This document shows, piece by piece, positions 55,962 through 64,000 of a stretch of DNA of 64,000 nucleotides (positions are counted from its first letter, which is position 1; the number at the start of each line of letters is the position of its first letter). This DNA is from Flavivirga sp. 57AJ16 (GTDB lineage Bacteria > Bacteroidota > Bacteroidia > Flavobacteriales > Flavobacteriaceae), in the NCBI RefSeq assembly GCF_028736925.1, contig NZ_JAQZAT010000008.1, forward strand, positions 168,000 to 231,999, given 5' to 3'. The notes under the pieces are model-generated. The model did no database searches. It saw nothing but the letters and a program-made list of their open reading frames with translations, and was not told the DNA's origin. The position numbers and the translations under genes are program-made.

Positions 55962-56082
55962 TATGAGTAGTTACGTGGGTTAGCGTTTAACTTTGCAAGT
56001 ACACACCAAACTGAAAATCCGCGAGGATTTTTAGAAGTAAGCGAGAACAAGCAATTACTTATAGCAATAATTGGGTGTAGTT
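55962..56082. repeat. Cassette-like 3' element A (shared with 61992-62115)
   Basis: It aligns through about 115 bp with 61992-62115: GTTACGTGG, GCAAGTACACACCAAA, the hairpin AAAATCCGCGAGGATTTT, AGCAATTA and GGTGTAGTTATT. It lies at the 3' end of the PIN/antitoxin pair, and TTGGGTGTAGTT at 56071 is inverted at 56828-56839 on the other side of the pair. Confidence 0.75.
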
Positions 56083-56503
56083 ATTTTCTATTCAATGATT
56101 TCAAAAATTCGTCTGCTGTCATTACGGGTAATAACGATTTTTTAAAGTCTTTTCCGTTTCTTGTTATTATAATTTCGCACTCCGATTCTGTTGCACTAAA
56201 ATATTGCAAAGCATCCTCAAAATCTTTTATTGAGGAATTCAATCCTTTTTCAATCGTTTGTTTGTCCAGAGAGCATATTTCACAGATTATCTTAAATTTC
56301 CGTAGTTTTTCCCTTGCAATTTTTCCATTCTCAAATTTTGCGAGAAAATAGTTTACTGTTGCAAATGAAATAGGCGAAACAACCATTGTCAGTTTTTCTT
56401 TTTCAGCTAACGTTGCAATTTTCGCAATTGGTTCATAAAATGGTTTACGCTCTCCTAAAAAGTCCAGCATTACATTTGTGTCTATAAAAATCCTTTTGCT
56501 CAT
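56081..56503 (-). CDS. PIN-domain toxin (VapC-like)
   Basis: The 140-residue protein begins RIFIDTNVMLDFLGERKPF and carries SIKDFEDALQYFSATESECE and IIITRNGKDFKKS, matching PIN-domain ribonucleases with acidic residues at Asp8, Glu/Asp in the middle and the final Asp of RNGKDF. It is likely a toxin that cleaves RNA. It overlaps the upstream antitoxin by 4 nt (ATGA). The pair lies inside a cassette-like unit. Confidence 0.9.
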   Translation of the reverse strand: MSKRIFIDTNVMLDFLGERKPFYEPIAKIATLAEKEKLTMVVSPISFATVNYFLAKFENGKIAREKLRKFKIICEICSLDKQTIEKGLNSSIKDFEDALQYFSATESECEIIITRNGKDFKKSLLPVMTADEFLKSLNRK

Positions 56504-56748
56504 TTATATTTCTCAATTAAATAATCAGAATATTCTTTTTTATAGTCCAAATCAGCTGGGATTTCAGTTCCTGTTGAGATGCTTTTCACGAAAGGTGAAA
56601 TCTCAAATTCAGAAATATCATTATCTGAAGTCAAGGATTGTAAATAAGCCTCTACAATTCGAGACAAGCTCATTTTTTTATTCGAAGCATACTCTTTGGC
56701 TTTTTCAATAATCCTTTGATTGAGCTTTAAAGTTAACTTTGTGTCCAT
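56500..56748 (-). CDS. Antitoxin, DUF6364-type ribbon-helix-helix-like
   Basis: The 82-residue protein begins TKLTLKLNQRIIEKAKEYAS followed by NKKMSLSRIVEAYL, a ribbon-helix-helix-like DNA-binding N-terminus, and ends with an acidic tail. Immediately followed by the PIN toxin with ATGA overlap, it is the expected antitoxin and probable autorepressor. Confidence 0.88.
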   Translation of the reverse strand: MDTKLTLKLNQRIIEKAKEYASNKKMSLSRIVEAYLQSLTSDNDISEFEISPFVKSISTGTEIPADLDYKKEYSDYLIEKYK

Positions 56749-57034
56749 AATAATTTATTTTATACGTACAAATATATAAAAACAATCCGTATAATTGAAT
56801 TTAACGATGACTTTTGCTGTGAGGTTTAATTACACCCAAACATTGAATAAACACAATATGGCGTTTGTTCCTCCAATATGCCCGGATAAGCATAATAAAT
56901 ATGTGTTTATTTATATAATATACACAAATGTACTTATATTCTTATAAAGTTAATTTGATATGATCTCAATTTTATTACTTTTAGAAAAGTATTTTAGTTG
57001 AAATTAGGCAGATGCCTGCCTGCACAGGAATATT

Positions 57035-57706
57035 ATGTTTAAACACACCCACCCATACAAACCATTTATACAAAACGATACGACCAAGCTTATAGTTGGC
57101 ACCTTGCCACCACCACGATTTACAACGGGAGCACTTTTAGAAAAGGATGTCGATTTTTGTTATGGAAGCTATTATAACTCGCTATGGCTGTTTATTGATA
57201 AAATCCACGATTTAAATTTACGTTACGATAACTCACCAAAGGCTGTTGAACAACGTAAACAGTTTTTAGTTAAAAATAAAATAGGTGTTTGCGATATTGT
57301 TGAAAGTGCCGAACGTGAAAAAATAGATGCATCCGACTTAGGCATGCAAAATATAAAACTTCGAGATGTTGTTGGCTATTTAAAGCAATACCCAACTATA
57401 GATACCTTGTTATTTACAGGCGGAAACAGTAAAAATGGTCCGGAATATTTTTTTAGAAAACATATTAGGGATTATAAAATAAAATTGGAATTGGTGAATA
57501 ATGAGATCCCCAGAATCCACCAGTTCACCATGCCTAAGGCACTTGTTCCATCGAAACGTATTATCAAAACAGTGTCTTTAACTTCAGGATCGGGTGCTGC
57601 CAATATTTCAATAAGCAGAATCCCTTTATACAAGCAATTAAAAGCGAAAAACCCTAAATTCAATACGTTTGATTTTAGGGAGATGCAGTATCGTGAGTTT
57701 TTTTGA
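57035..57706 (+). CDS. Uracil-DNA-glycosylase-superfamily protein
   Basis: The 223-residue protein has the UDG-fold entry LIVGTLPPPRFTTGALLEKD, DFCYGSYYNSLWLFIDKI, GVCDIVESAEREKIDASDLG and a C-terminal SLTSGSGAANISISRIP motif region. These fit a Mug/UDG-like branch. A role in excising damaged bases is plausible but unproven; the usual catalytic Asn of GxNP is replaced in the GTLPPPRF motif. Confidence 0.72.
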   Translation: MFKHTHPYKPFIQNDTTKLIVGTLPPPRFTTGALLEKDVDFCYGSYYNSLWLFIDKIHDLNLRYDNSPKAVEQRKQFLVKNKIGVCDIVESAEREKIDASDLGMQNIKLRDVVGYLKQYPTIDTLLFTGGNSKNGPEYFFRKHIRDYKIKLELVNNEIPRIHQFTMPKALVPSKRIIKTVSLTSGSGAANISISRIPLYKQLKAKNPKFNTFDFREMQYREFF

Positions 57707-58101
57707 AGAAATTAATTCTAACAATTATAACTTTTAACCTGAGTTTGATTATTATTTAAGTGTTTAAAACAATCACAAAATACTGTTTGCCAGATGTTTG
57801 TCATTTCGACAGAGAGAGAGGAACGAACGACGAGAAATCCCTTAAATATGAGATTCCTCCTCAAAAGCTTCGTTTTGTATCTTCAAACAAATATATTTTG
57901 TTTTCGATAGCGTTCGGAATGACAGCTTTTTCATGATATTTTATTTTAACTATCTGAAAATCAGTGTTTTTAAAATCGAACTCAGGTTTTTAGTCATGTC
58001 GAACATATGTGAGACATCACATAATTCTTATATTTTAAGAGATGGTATGAGATTTCTCGTCGCTCATTCAAATGATAAATAATTGATGGTTACATGATAA
58101 T
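57707..58101. other. 395-bp intergenic region with dispersed hairpin repeats
   Basis: It contains two oppositely oriented blocks typical of flavobacterial intergenic repeats: TCATTTCGACAGAGAGAG with GACGAGAAATCCCTT near 57800, and GAGATTTCTCGTCGCTC near 58050. GTCGAACATATGTGAGA-type sequence lies between. No gene or RNA family is recognised. Confidence 0.6.
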
Positions 58102-59955
58102 TTACTCTTGCTTATAACCCAATATACCATCCACAGTATTTGTGGTTACCGCATGGTAATTTGATCTGGCTTTGTTATAAATAGCCAGGGCAACATCTGT
58201 TTTATCATTCCTTTTAAAGGCCTTGTAAATAGTGGAAACATACCAGCGTCTGCCTACTTTAATTAAAAAATCCTCAATTTTAGCGTCAACATCATTTCCG
58301 TGATAATCATGATTAATAGCTTGCTCATACCAAACCATGGCAATATACGAATTGTTAGAGTTGGTTAAATTGAAAGCTTCATCAAACATGGCCATATGTT
58401 CCGTTTTAATATCGTTAGGGAAGTTTCGAACAAAATGTACCCATTCCTGGGTTGTCCAATCTTTAGTAAGTGTTTTATCTACTGTGTTTGTTTTAACAAA
58501 CTGCTGAATTGTTTTTTCAACCGTTTCGAATTTATCGGAAGAAATGATCGCTTGATTATCAGGAATACCCGCATTATAAATCCATTCGTTTGTATTAAAG
58601 GTTATATCATGTTTTTCTAATAGGTTTTCATTTAAAAACGCCACGAATTTTTCGGTATGGATTGTTGAGAATGCATGTTTTTGAAAATAACTTTTTAAGA
58701 AAACATCAAATTTTTCACGACCAGCTGTTTCTTCTAATGTTCTTAAAAAGAGATACCCTTTATCGTAGGCAATACTGTTCATGCCATCATCTGGGTTACG
58801 GCCTTTTAAATTTAGTTTTAGTTTGGTGTCATCGGGAGTTTCTTTAAAGCTCTCTATTTCTTCTTCTAAATCTTGCCTTCCAATGCGAGCTAGCATATTG
58901 GCTCTGTCTTTACCGTAAAGCGCTTCCATAATACGCATTTCAAAGTATACGGTAAACCCTTCGTTGAGCCAAAAATCGTCCCAGGTGGCATTGGTTACCA
59001 AATTCCCGGACCATGAGTGTGCTAATTCATGTGCAATAAGCGATGTTAAGCTTTTATCGCCTGCAATGACTGTGGGTGTCGCAAATGTTAATCGTGGGTT
59101 TTCCATGCCTCCAAAAGGGAAACTCGGGGGTAAAACAATGACATCAAATTGTTCCCAGGCATAGGTGCCATATAATGCTTCGGCAGAAGCCACCATGTTT
59201 TCCATATCCGAAAATTCATCATGTGCTTTTTCTACCATGGATTTCTCGGCATAGATCCCAGTTCGGTTGCTAATGGCTTTATATTCAATATCTCCAACGG
59301 CAAGTGCAATTAAATAAGGGGAAATAGGTTGTGCCATTTTAAAGGTGTACTGACCGTCTGGTGTTTTAGTTTTAGGATTTTCAGCACTCATCACTGCCAT
59401 TAATTGAGAGGGCACCTTTACTTTTGCGTTATAAGTAATTCTTATTTGCGGACTGTCTTGAATAGGAATCCAGGTTCGTGTTAAAATAGCTTGCCCCTGC
59501 GTGAATAAAAAAGGATGCTTTTTGTCTGTCGTTTGCTGCGGTTTTAGCCATTGCAAGGCTTCTGTTTTATGAGTGGTTTTATAAAAAACAGTGATCTGTT
59601 TCGTATCGTTATTGATATCAATTTTTAAAGGACTTCCTAATTGCTCATCAAAATCACCTAAAGAAAAGGCTGTGTCTTTACCATCTGCCTGTACCTTTTC
59701 AATGGTTAAAAATTTTGAATCCAGAATAATTTGTGATGCTTTATTGTTTTTAATTAAATAAGATGCTTTACCATGTATTATTTCATTATCAAAATCGACA
59801 TTAATATCTAAATCCAGGTGGGTAATAGCAGCTTCGTTCGGTTTAGAAAAAGAATGTGGTTCCTCAATATAGTCTGATGCGGGTGCGCTTTTTTTGTTAT
59901 AACAACCTGATAATAATATGATTAAGCATCCTGATAATAATATGATTTTTTTCAT
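58102..59955 (-). CDS. M1-family aminopeptidase, lipoprotein
   Basis: From the ATG at 59955 the protein is 617 residues with lipoprotein signal MKKIILLSGCLIILLSGC. The M1 catalytic domain shows GGMENPRLTFA (GAMEN exopeptidase motif) and HELAHSWSGN followed 18 residues later by NEGFTVYFE, giving HExxH-x18-E. The C-terminal helical domain resembles leukotriene-A4-hydrolase-type M1 proteins. It cleaves N-terminal residues from peptides in the periplasm. An upstream in-frame ATG at 60048 lacks a signal and is rejected. Confidence 0.93.
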   Translation of the reverse strand: MKKIILLSGCLIILLSGCYNKKSAPASDYIEEPHSFSKPNEAAITHLDLDINVDFDNEIIHGKASYLIKNNKASQIILDSKFLTIEKVQADGKDTAFSLGDFDEQLGSPLKIDINNDTKQITVFYKTTHKTEALQWLKPQQTTDKKHPFLFTQGQAILTRTWIPIQDSPQIRITYNAKVKVPSQLMAVMSAENPKTKTPDGQYTFKMAQPISPYLIALAVGDIEYKAISNRTGIYAEKSMVEKAHDEFSDMENMVASAEALYGTYAWEQFDVIVLPPSFPFGGMENPRLTFATPTVIAGDKSLTSLIAHELAHSWSGNLVTNATWDDFWLNEGFTVYFEMRIMEALYGKDRANMLARIGRQDLEEEIESFKETPDDTKLKLNLKGRNPDDGMNSIAYDKGYLFLRTLEETAGREKFDVFLKSYFQKHAFSTIHTEKFVAFLNENLLEKHDITFNTNEWIYNAGIPDNQAIISSDKFETVEKTIQQFVKTNTVDKTLTKDWTTQEWVHFVRNFPNDIKTEHMAMFDEAFNLTNSNNSYIAMVWYEQAINHDYHGNDVDAKIEDFLIKVGRRWYVSTIYKAFKRNDKTDVALAIYNKARSNYHAVTTNTVDGILGYKQE

Positions 59956-60043
59956 ATCAAATTTTAATATTTTAAAAAGAGGCACGAAGTTAGTCGTTTT
60001 TCTTTTAAAATCAATAATAAAAAGGACATGGCGAAAATTAGTG

Positions 60044-60051
60044 TACATTTG
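60044..60051 (+). promoter_or_regulatory. Bacteroidota -7 element (TACATTTG) for rhlE
   Basis: TACATTTG lies 82 bp before the rhlE ATG in the divergent region with the M1 gene. Confidence 0.45.
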
Positions 60052-60133
60052 CGCTTTAATTAAAGAGGGTGATTTTTAATTTATGTAGTGTCATCTCTCA
60101 TTCCCTATAAATAGGGCTAGCCAAACAATTTAT

Positions 60134-61429
60134 ATGTCGTTCAATTCATTAGGCCTATCTCAAGCCTTGCTAAAAGCGATTAGCAAAAAGGGATATACAA
60201 CACCGTCACCTATACAACAAAAAGCAATTCCACCTATTTTAGAAGGAAAAGATGTTTTGGCATCTGCTCAAACCGGTACAGGAAAAACGGCTGGTTTTAC
60301 ATTGCCACTTTTACATCTGCTTTCTGAAAATCCGAAAGAAAAATACAGGCCCATACGTGCTTTAATTTTAACACCAACAAGAGAATTGGCAGCACAGGTG
60401 TATGCCAATGTTAAAGAATACAGTGAGTTTTTAAACCTGCAAAGTGCTGTTATTTTTGGAGGTGTCAATCAAAAACCGCAAGCGGCAAGGATTCGTCAGG
60501 GCATTGATATTTTAGTAGCTACCCCAGGGCGTTTATTGGATTTAGAAAGTCAAGGTTTATTATCATTAAAAAGGATCGAAATTTTTGTTTTAGATGAAGC
60601 AGACCGTATGTTGGACATGGGCTTTTTGCGCGATATAGAACGTGTCATAAAAATGATACCAACGAGAAGGCAAAATTTGATGTTTTCGGCAACATTTTCA
60701 AAAGATATAAAGAAATTGGCACATGGTATTTTACAGCATCCGGTGCAAGTAGAAGCCACACCAGAAAACACCACTGTTGAGGCCATTAATCAGAAAATAT
60801 ATCGAGTCGCTAAAGGTTTAAAATCTGGATTGATTATTAAACTAATTTCTGAGGGCAATTGGAAACAAGTGCTTGTTTTTACGCGTACTAAACATGGGGC
60901 AAATAAGCTTTGTAAAAAGATGATAAGTTCTAATATTAGTGCGGCCGCTATACACGGGAACAAAAGTCAGGGTGCTAGAACAAAAGCATTGGCAGGTTTC
61001 AAAAATGGAAGTATTCGTGTTTTAGTTGCGACAGATATTGCTGCCAGAGGGTTGGATATTCCATTGTTACCGCATGTTATAAATTTTGAGCTACCCAATA
61101 TTTCTGAAGATTATGTGCATAGAATAGGGAGAACAGGTCGGGCAGGAGCTAAGGGAGAAGCTCTGTCTTTAGTGAGCGCCGATGAAACCACTTATTTACG
61201 GGATATTGAAAAGTTAATAGAGATGAAACTTCCTGTAGAAATTATTGAGGGTTTTGAACCTGATCCCAATGCTTCGACAGTTCCTGAAAAAAAACAACAG
61301 CGAGGTGGAGGAAACAGGCCCAAAAACCATTCTGGTTCAAGAAATTCAAAGAAAGATGGGCAAAAAAGTAATCATTCCAGACGCCCTAAAAGAAGAAATG
61401 ACAGGCGCAGTAATGATAGAAGAAATTAG
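60134..61429 (+). CDS. rhlE: DEAD-box RNA helicase, RhlE-like
   Basis: The 431-residue protein has the Q motif, Walker [37 protein letters not shown] and [11 protein letters not shown] basic, Gly/Arg/Asn/Ser-rich tail follows residue 380 ([20 protein letters not shown]), as in RhlE-type helicases involved in ribosome assembly or RNA decay. The next small gene begins 5 bp after the stop. Confidence 0.94.
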   Translation: MSFNSLGLSQALLKAISKKGYTTPSPIQQKAIPPILEGKDVLASAQTGTGKTAGFTLPLLHLLSENPKEKYRPIRALILTPTRELAAQVYANVKEYSEFLNLQSAVIFGGVNQKPQAARIRQGIDILVATPGRLLDLESQGLLSLKRIEIFVLDEADRMLDMGFLRDIERVIKMIPTRRQNLMFSATFSKDIKKLAHGILQHPVQVEATPENTTVEAINQKIYRVAKGLKSGLIIKLISEGNWKQVLVFTRTKHGANKLCKKMISSNISAAAIHGNKSQGARTKALAGFKNGSIRVLVATDIAARGLDIPLLPHVINFELPNISEDYVHRIGRTGRAGAKGEALSLVSADETTYLRDIEKLIEMKLPVEIIEGFEPDPNASTVPEKKQQRGGGNRPKNHSGSRNSKKDGQKSNHSRRPKRRNDRRSNDRRN

Positions 61430-61434
61430 TCATC

Positions 61435-61644
61435 ATGAATAAAATTCTAAAAGATAAGATTATTGAGGTTTGCGATAAAAAAATAGCGCAGAAAGGCCCA
61501 AATGTGGGTTTGTCCTTTTATGCTTTTTTCGCCAATAAAAATGATAACCCGGAGCTACTTATGGAGGCTGCGACCTGGTGGATCATGGAGCATAAGCTCG
61601 ATCATTTTGAGAAAGCTGTAAAGATTAAGCGTTTGGTAGACTAA
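61435..61644 (+). CDS. Small conserved protein
   Basis: The 69-residue protein (MNKILKDKIIEVCDKKIAQK, EAATWWIMEHKLDHFEKAVK) is helical, with conserved Trp and His residues. Its position 5 bp after rhlE suggests co-transcription. I do not recognise the family. Confidence 0.68.
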   Translation: MNKILKDKIIEVCDKKIAQKGPNVGLSFYAFFANKNDNPELLMEAATWWIMEHKLDHFEKAVKIKRLVD

Positions 61645-61659
61645 TTTAAAAATATAAAT

Positions 61660-61722
61660 CTCGGCTTTAGCCTGCCTTGAGTACTCTGGCTCCGCTCGGT
61701 ACGAACTCAAGTCGAAAGGCTC
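61660..61722. repeat. Dispersed repeat (copy of 34134-34196)
   Basis: CGGCTTTAGCCTGCCTTGAG...GTCGAAAGGCTCG aligns along 63 bp with 34134-34196. Both are imperfect inverted repeats around GAGTAC..CGCTC. It supplies the apparent N-terminal extension of the next gene, which is therefore not real. Confidence 0.7.
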
Positions 61723-61736
61723 GATCTGACATAAAA

Positions 61737-61967
61737 ATGGAACAACCCAATAACCCATTACATGGTATAAAACTAGAACAGATCATTAATGATCTGGTGG
61801 CGCATTATGGCTGGGAATATATGGGTTATACTATAAAAATTAAATGTTTTACAAGTAATCCCTCGGTAAAATCGAGTTTAAAGTTTTTACGTCGAACGCC
61901 TTGGGCACGAACTAAAGTGGAAGCGATGTATTTGGAAATGCTGCGAAAGCGAAAAAGGAATAAATAA
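61737..61967 (+). CDS. VF530-type DNA-binding protein
   Basis: From the ATG at 61737 the protein is 76 residues: [40 protein letters not shown] and [18 protein letters not shown], the VF530/DUF2132 pattern of a small DNA-binding protein. The frame extends 20 codons upstream, but only through dispersed repeat sequence. Confidence 0.88.
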   Translation: MEQPNNPLHGIKLEQIINDLVAHYGWEYMGYTIKIKCFTSNPSVKSSLKFLRRTPWARTKVEAMYLEMLRKRKRNK

Positions 61968-61976
61968 TTTTGGATG

Positions 61977-62115
61977 TTCGTTTAACGTGATTGTATAAGA
62001 TTAGTTGCGTGGTTTAAGCACCTAATTTAGCAAATACAAACCAAATAGAAAATCCGCGAGGATTTTCGTAAGTAGGCTTGCACTAGCAATTAATTTTATA
62101 CGGTGTTGTTGGTAG
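61977..62115. repeat. Cassette-like 3' element B (shared with 55962-56082)
   Basis: It shares TTGCGTGG, GCAAATACAAACCAAA, AAAATCCGCGAGGATTTT, AGCAATTA and GGTAGTTATT with element A. TTCGTTTAAC at 61977-61986 is inverted exactly at 63634-63643, beyond the two downstream genes, and GGTAGTTATT is mirrored by AATTACCTAC near 63580. Confidence 0.75.
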
Positions 62116-62880
62116 TTATTCTTCCTTTTCCGTTTTTTGTTTTGAATTGATTAACTCAATTAATTTTGTCAGAGACGATTTAACTTTGTCAGATTCACTC
62201 TTTTTAAGCATCAATTCCGCTTTCTTTTTCATTCCGCTATAATTTGCGTCAGGATAAAGTTCAATCAGTTGGGTAAAGTACTTATCTATTCCATCAGCAA
62301 GTTTAGTTTTTCCTTTTTCGGAAAACGCCTTTTCTTCGTTTATCTCATCCAAGTAGATAACATAATTGTCAATTAAAGTTCTAATGTTCGAATTAATAAC
62401 ATTCTTGACTCTTGTAGAATTTGGGTCGTCTGCGCTTTCTAATATTTCCTTATTTCCTAATTTAAAATAGTCAAGTTGCAAACTCAAACCATATTGCCAA
62501 ACAGCCAACATTTCTATATCATAAACATACATATCCTTTCGGTCAGTTGCTTGGTAGATTTGATGCATATCTTTCCAATGTTCAAAGAATTCGGTTGCAA
62601 CTGCATTCCGATGTTTTGTACCTAATTCATTGTCTTTAAGTACTATTTTGAAATTTTGTTCGTCGGTTAATTTTTCAACTATTATTCTTTGCTCTGGATT
62701 GTCAAAAGTCGGTTTTTTTTCATCGTCTTCGTAACCAAATCTTAATTCAAGAATTGCTTTGTCATAATCATTTGTATCCCAATACCTTTTATCTAAAGGG
62801 AATTCGTGTTCTTCTGTTTTACAATTGGTTAATGTTAAGCATATAATAGCTAAAAGGACGTATTTAATTTTTGTCATCAA
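62116..62880 (-). CDS. Lipoprotein of unknown function
   Basis: The 254-residue protein has lipobox LTNC (Cys at about 20) and a helical body (QIYQATDRKDMYVYDIEMLA, TRVKNVINSNIRTLIDNYVI) ending in a Lys/Glu tail. No family is recognised. It overlaps the upstream membrane-protein gene by 17 nt, so the two are a coupled pair carried within cassette-like unit B. Confidence 0.75.
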   Translation of the reverse strand: MMTKIKYVLLAIICLTLTNCKTEEHEFPLDKRYWDTNDYDKAILELRFGYEDDEKKPTFDNPEQRIIVEKLTDEQNFKIVLKDNELGTKHRNAVATEFFEHWKDMHQIYQATDRKDMYVYDIEMLAVWQYGLSLQLDYFKLGNKEILESADDPNSTRVKNVINSNIRTLIDNYVIYLDEINEEKAFSEKGKTKLADGIDKYFTQLIELYPDANYSGMKKKAELMLKKSESDKVKSSLTKLIELINSKQKTEKEE

Positions 62881-63565
62881 TTATGATTTTTGGGTTTTTG
62901 TATTGGTTTAGCGAAGTTAATAAACTATCAACTTCTTTCTCGTATCTTTTTTGTTCACTTAATACATAGCTGTGAAAAGTATTGTAATCATACTCTTTTT
63001 GAAAAGCTCTTTCTTTCGTTTTTATATCTTTTATTATTCCCTCGATTTTGTTTTTATCTATAATCTTTAAATCAGATATTTCTTGTTTTGCCTTACGAGC
63101 AAACAATTCTGTGATTTTGATGTGATATTTTTCGTGAGTTAAGAGTTCTTTACTATTCGTGTTCTTTTTATAAACGAAAGAGCGTGAAGGATAGAATAAT
63201 GATTGTATAGTTACAGAATTATCATCAATTTCACTATCTATTGATGTTACGACATAAGCAAATCGTTCATTGCCATAAAGTGACTTTTTAAAAAATTCAA
63301 GACCTCTAAAATTCTGAAATGTGATTTGGTCGTATTTGTCAAAAGTTATAGGTTTTTCGTAATTCAAAAAGTTTGTGTGGCTTAAAATTCCAAAAACGAT
63401 TGACGTAAAAATTAGAATTAAAAAACTGTATTTCGTAAATCGCAATAACCTTTTCAGCAGTTTCTTGTTTTCTTCTTTACGTTCTTTTAGTAATAAATAC
63501 AATTGATAAAATACTGGCGAAAAATAGAGCAGTACAATCAGTATAATTATTAGTTTTTCATTCAT
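62864..63565 (-). CDS. Membrane protein of unknown function
   Basis: The 233-residue protein has two N-terminal helices (residues 3-25 and 46-68) followed by an extracytoplasmic region with QITFQNFRGLEFFKKSLYGN and a coiled-coil end (KDIKTKERAFQKEYDYNTFH). No family is recognised. It is translationally coupled to the lipoprotein gene and likely works with it at the envelope. Confidence 0.75.
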   Translation of the reverse strand: MNEKLIIILIVLLYFSPVFYQLYLLLKERKEENKKLLKRLLRFTKYSFLILIFTSIVFGILSHTNFLNYEKPITFDKYDQITFQNFRGLEFFKKSLYGNERFAYVVTSIDSEIDDNSVTIQSLFYPSRSFVYKKNTNSKELLTHEKYHIKITELFARKAKQEISDLKIIDKNKIEGIIKDIKTKERAFQKEYDYNTFHSYVLSEQKRYEKEVDSLLTSLNQYKNPKIIIDDKN

Positions 63566-64000
63566 TCGTAAAGGTTGGTTTTAATTACCTACAATGCTTA
63601 GATATGGTTGCGTTTTAATGAACTATATCGGTTGTTAAACGAAGGTAGTTGAATTTTTTTACAAAGTCAAATTGAATTTTAGGGTTTGTAATGTGAAATA
63701 ATGATCGTTTTTGATCTGGTTGAATGACGTTAGAAAAGCTTATAATATAGCTAAGTTGATATAAAATGGCATAGAATATTTAGAAATAAAAAATTGAAGT
63801 TCAAGGCAAAAAGCGTAGGCATAGCCTAGTTCAATGTCATTAAGTTAAGGAAATTTGTTCTTTATTTGTCACATTGAGCGCAGTCCTTTAGATTTGTATA
63901 ATAGATTATATCTATAATGATGATGATGATTAAAGAGGGGGTGCAGGGGGAGACTCATAGCTAATAAAAATGTTAATAACTTTGAATTGATGAATAAATA
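63566..64000. other. Gene-free end of window with a MITE-family fragment
   Basis: 63566-63650 contains the right end of cassette-like unit B (AATTACCTACAA, ATATGGTTGCGTTT, GTTAAACGAA). 63832-63885 matches 34002-34055 of the MITE at 51 of 54 positions, including its left inverted end, but no right end follows. ATGATGATGATGATT at about 63917 is a short triplet run. No gene was seen. Confidence 0.6.

Noticed and set aside
61977..62115. Canonical integron attC site
   Set aside because: Only isolated core-like heptamers fit; the paired R/L boxes near the gene end were not found and no integrase is in the window.

Overview
The window looks like a chromosomal segment of a flavobacterium (phylum Bacteroidota, probably family Flavobacteriaceae). 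The DNA is AT-rich. Several genes are preceded by the Bacteroidota -7 element TAnnTTTG, twice with TTG 19 bp upstream. Typical gene types are a sigma/FecR/TonB-receptor set, a fused SecDF, a fused GatB-AspS, DUF6588 and DUF2911 proteins, and a ftsH-cdsA-psd lipid cluster. No tRNA, rRNA, CRISPR array or complete insertion sequence was recognised.

Layout. 0-6 kb: cell-surface signalling genes (ECF sigma, FecR anti-sigma, STN-type TonB receptor) and a divergent repeat-containing lipoprotein. 6-19 kb: housekeeping genes (ffh, folD, rluF, queE) mixed with hydrolase, cupin, YitT and HerA-like ATPase genes, two secreted proteins, and many intergenic repeats. 19-25 kb: a gatC-like, gatA, gatB-aspS operon for amide aminoacyl-tRNA synthesis. 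25-34 kb: gyrB, an outer-membrane protein, mdh, a small lipoprotein and secDF, most followed by clear terminators. 34-42 kb: acyl-CoA-binding protein, psd, cdsA, LUD protein, ftsH, rsfS, then birA, pyrE and a Nudix gene. 42-55 kb: M14 peptidase, SulP transporter, PAP2, coaD, ddl, PASTA protein, rluD, yaaA and small envelope lipoproteins. 55-64 kb: more accessory, with a PIN toxin-antitoxin pair, a UDG-like protein, an M1 peptidase, rhlE, and a pair of unknown envelope genes.

The most notable observation lies upstream of gatC. A promoter, a 15-codon open reading frame with nine Asn codons (MTKNNNNNNFNNPNF), a possible antiterminator and a strong terminator are packed into about 130 bp before the operon that makes Asn-tRNA by transamidation. 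This looks like ribosome-mediated transcription attenuation sensing charged Asn-tRNA. In the same operon GatB is fused to AspRS, and the fusion linker is encoded partly by a heptanucleotide tandem repeat of the kind found between genes elsewhere in the window.

Other themes are heptamer or octamer tandem arrays placed within a few bases of stop codons, a 219-bp MITE with 19-bp inverted ends and a perfect 9-bp target duplication, and two cassette-like units that share end sequences but carry different genes. Two VOC-family genes look broken. All family names come from recognising motifs by eye; no database search was run.
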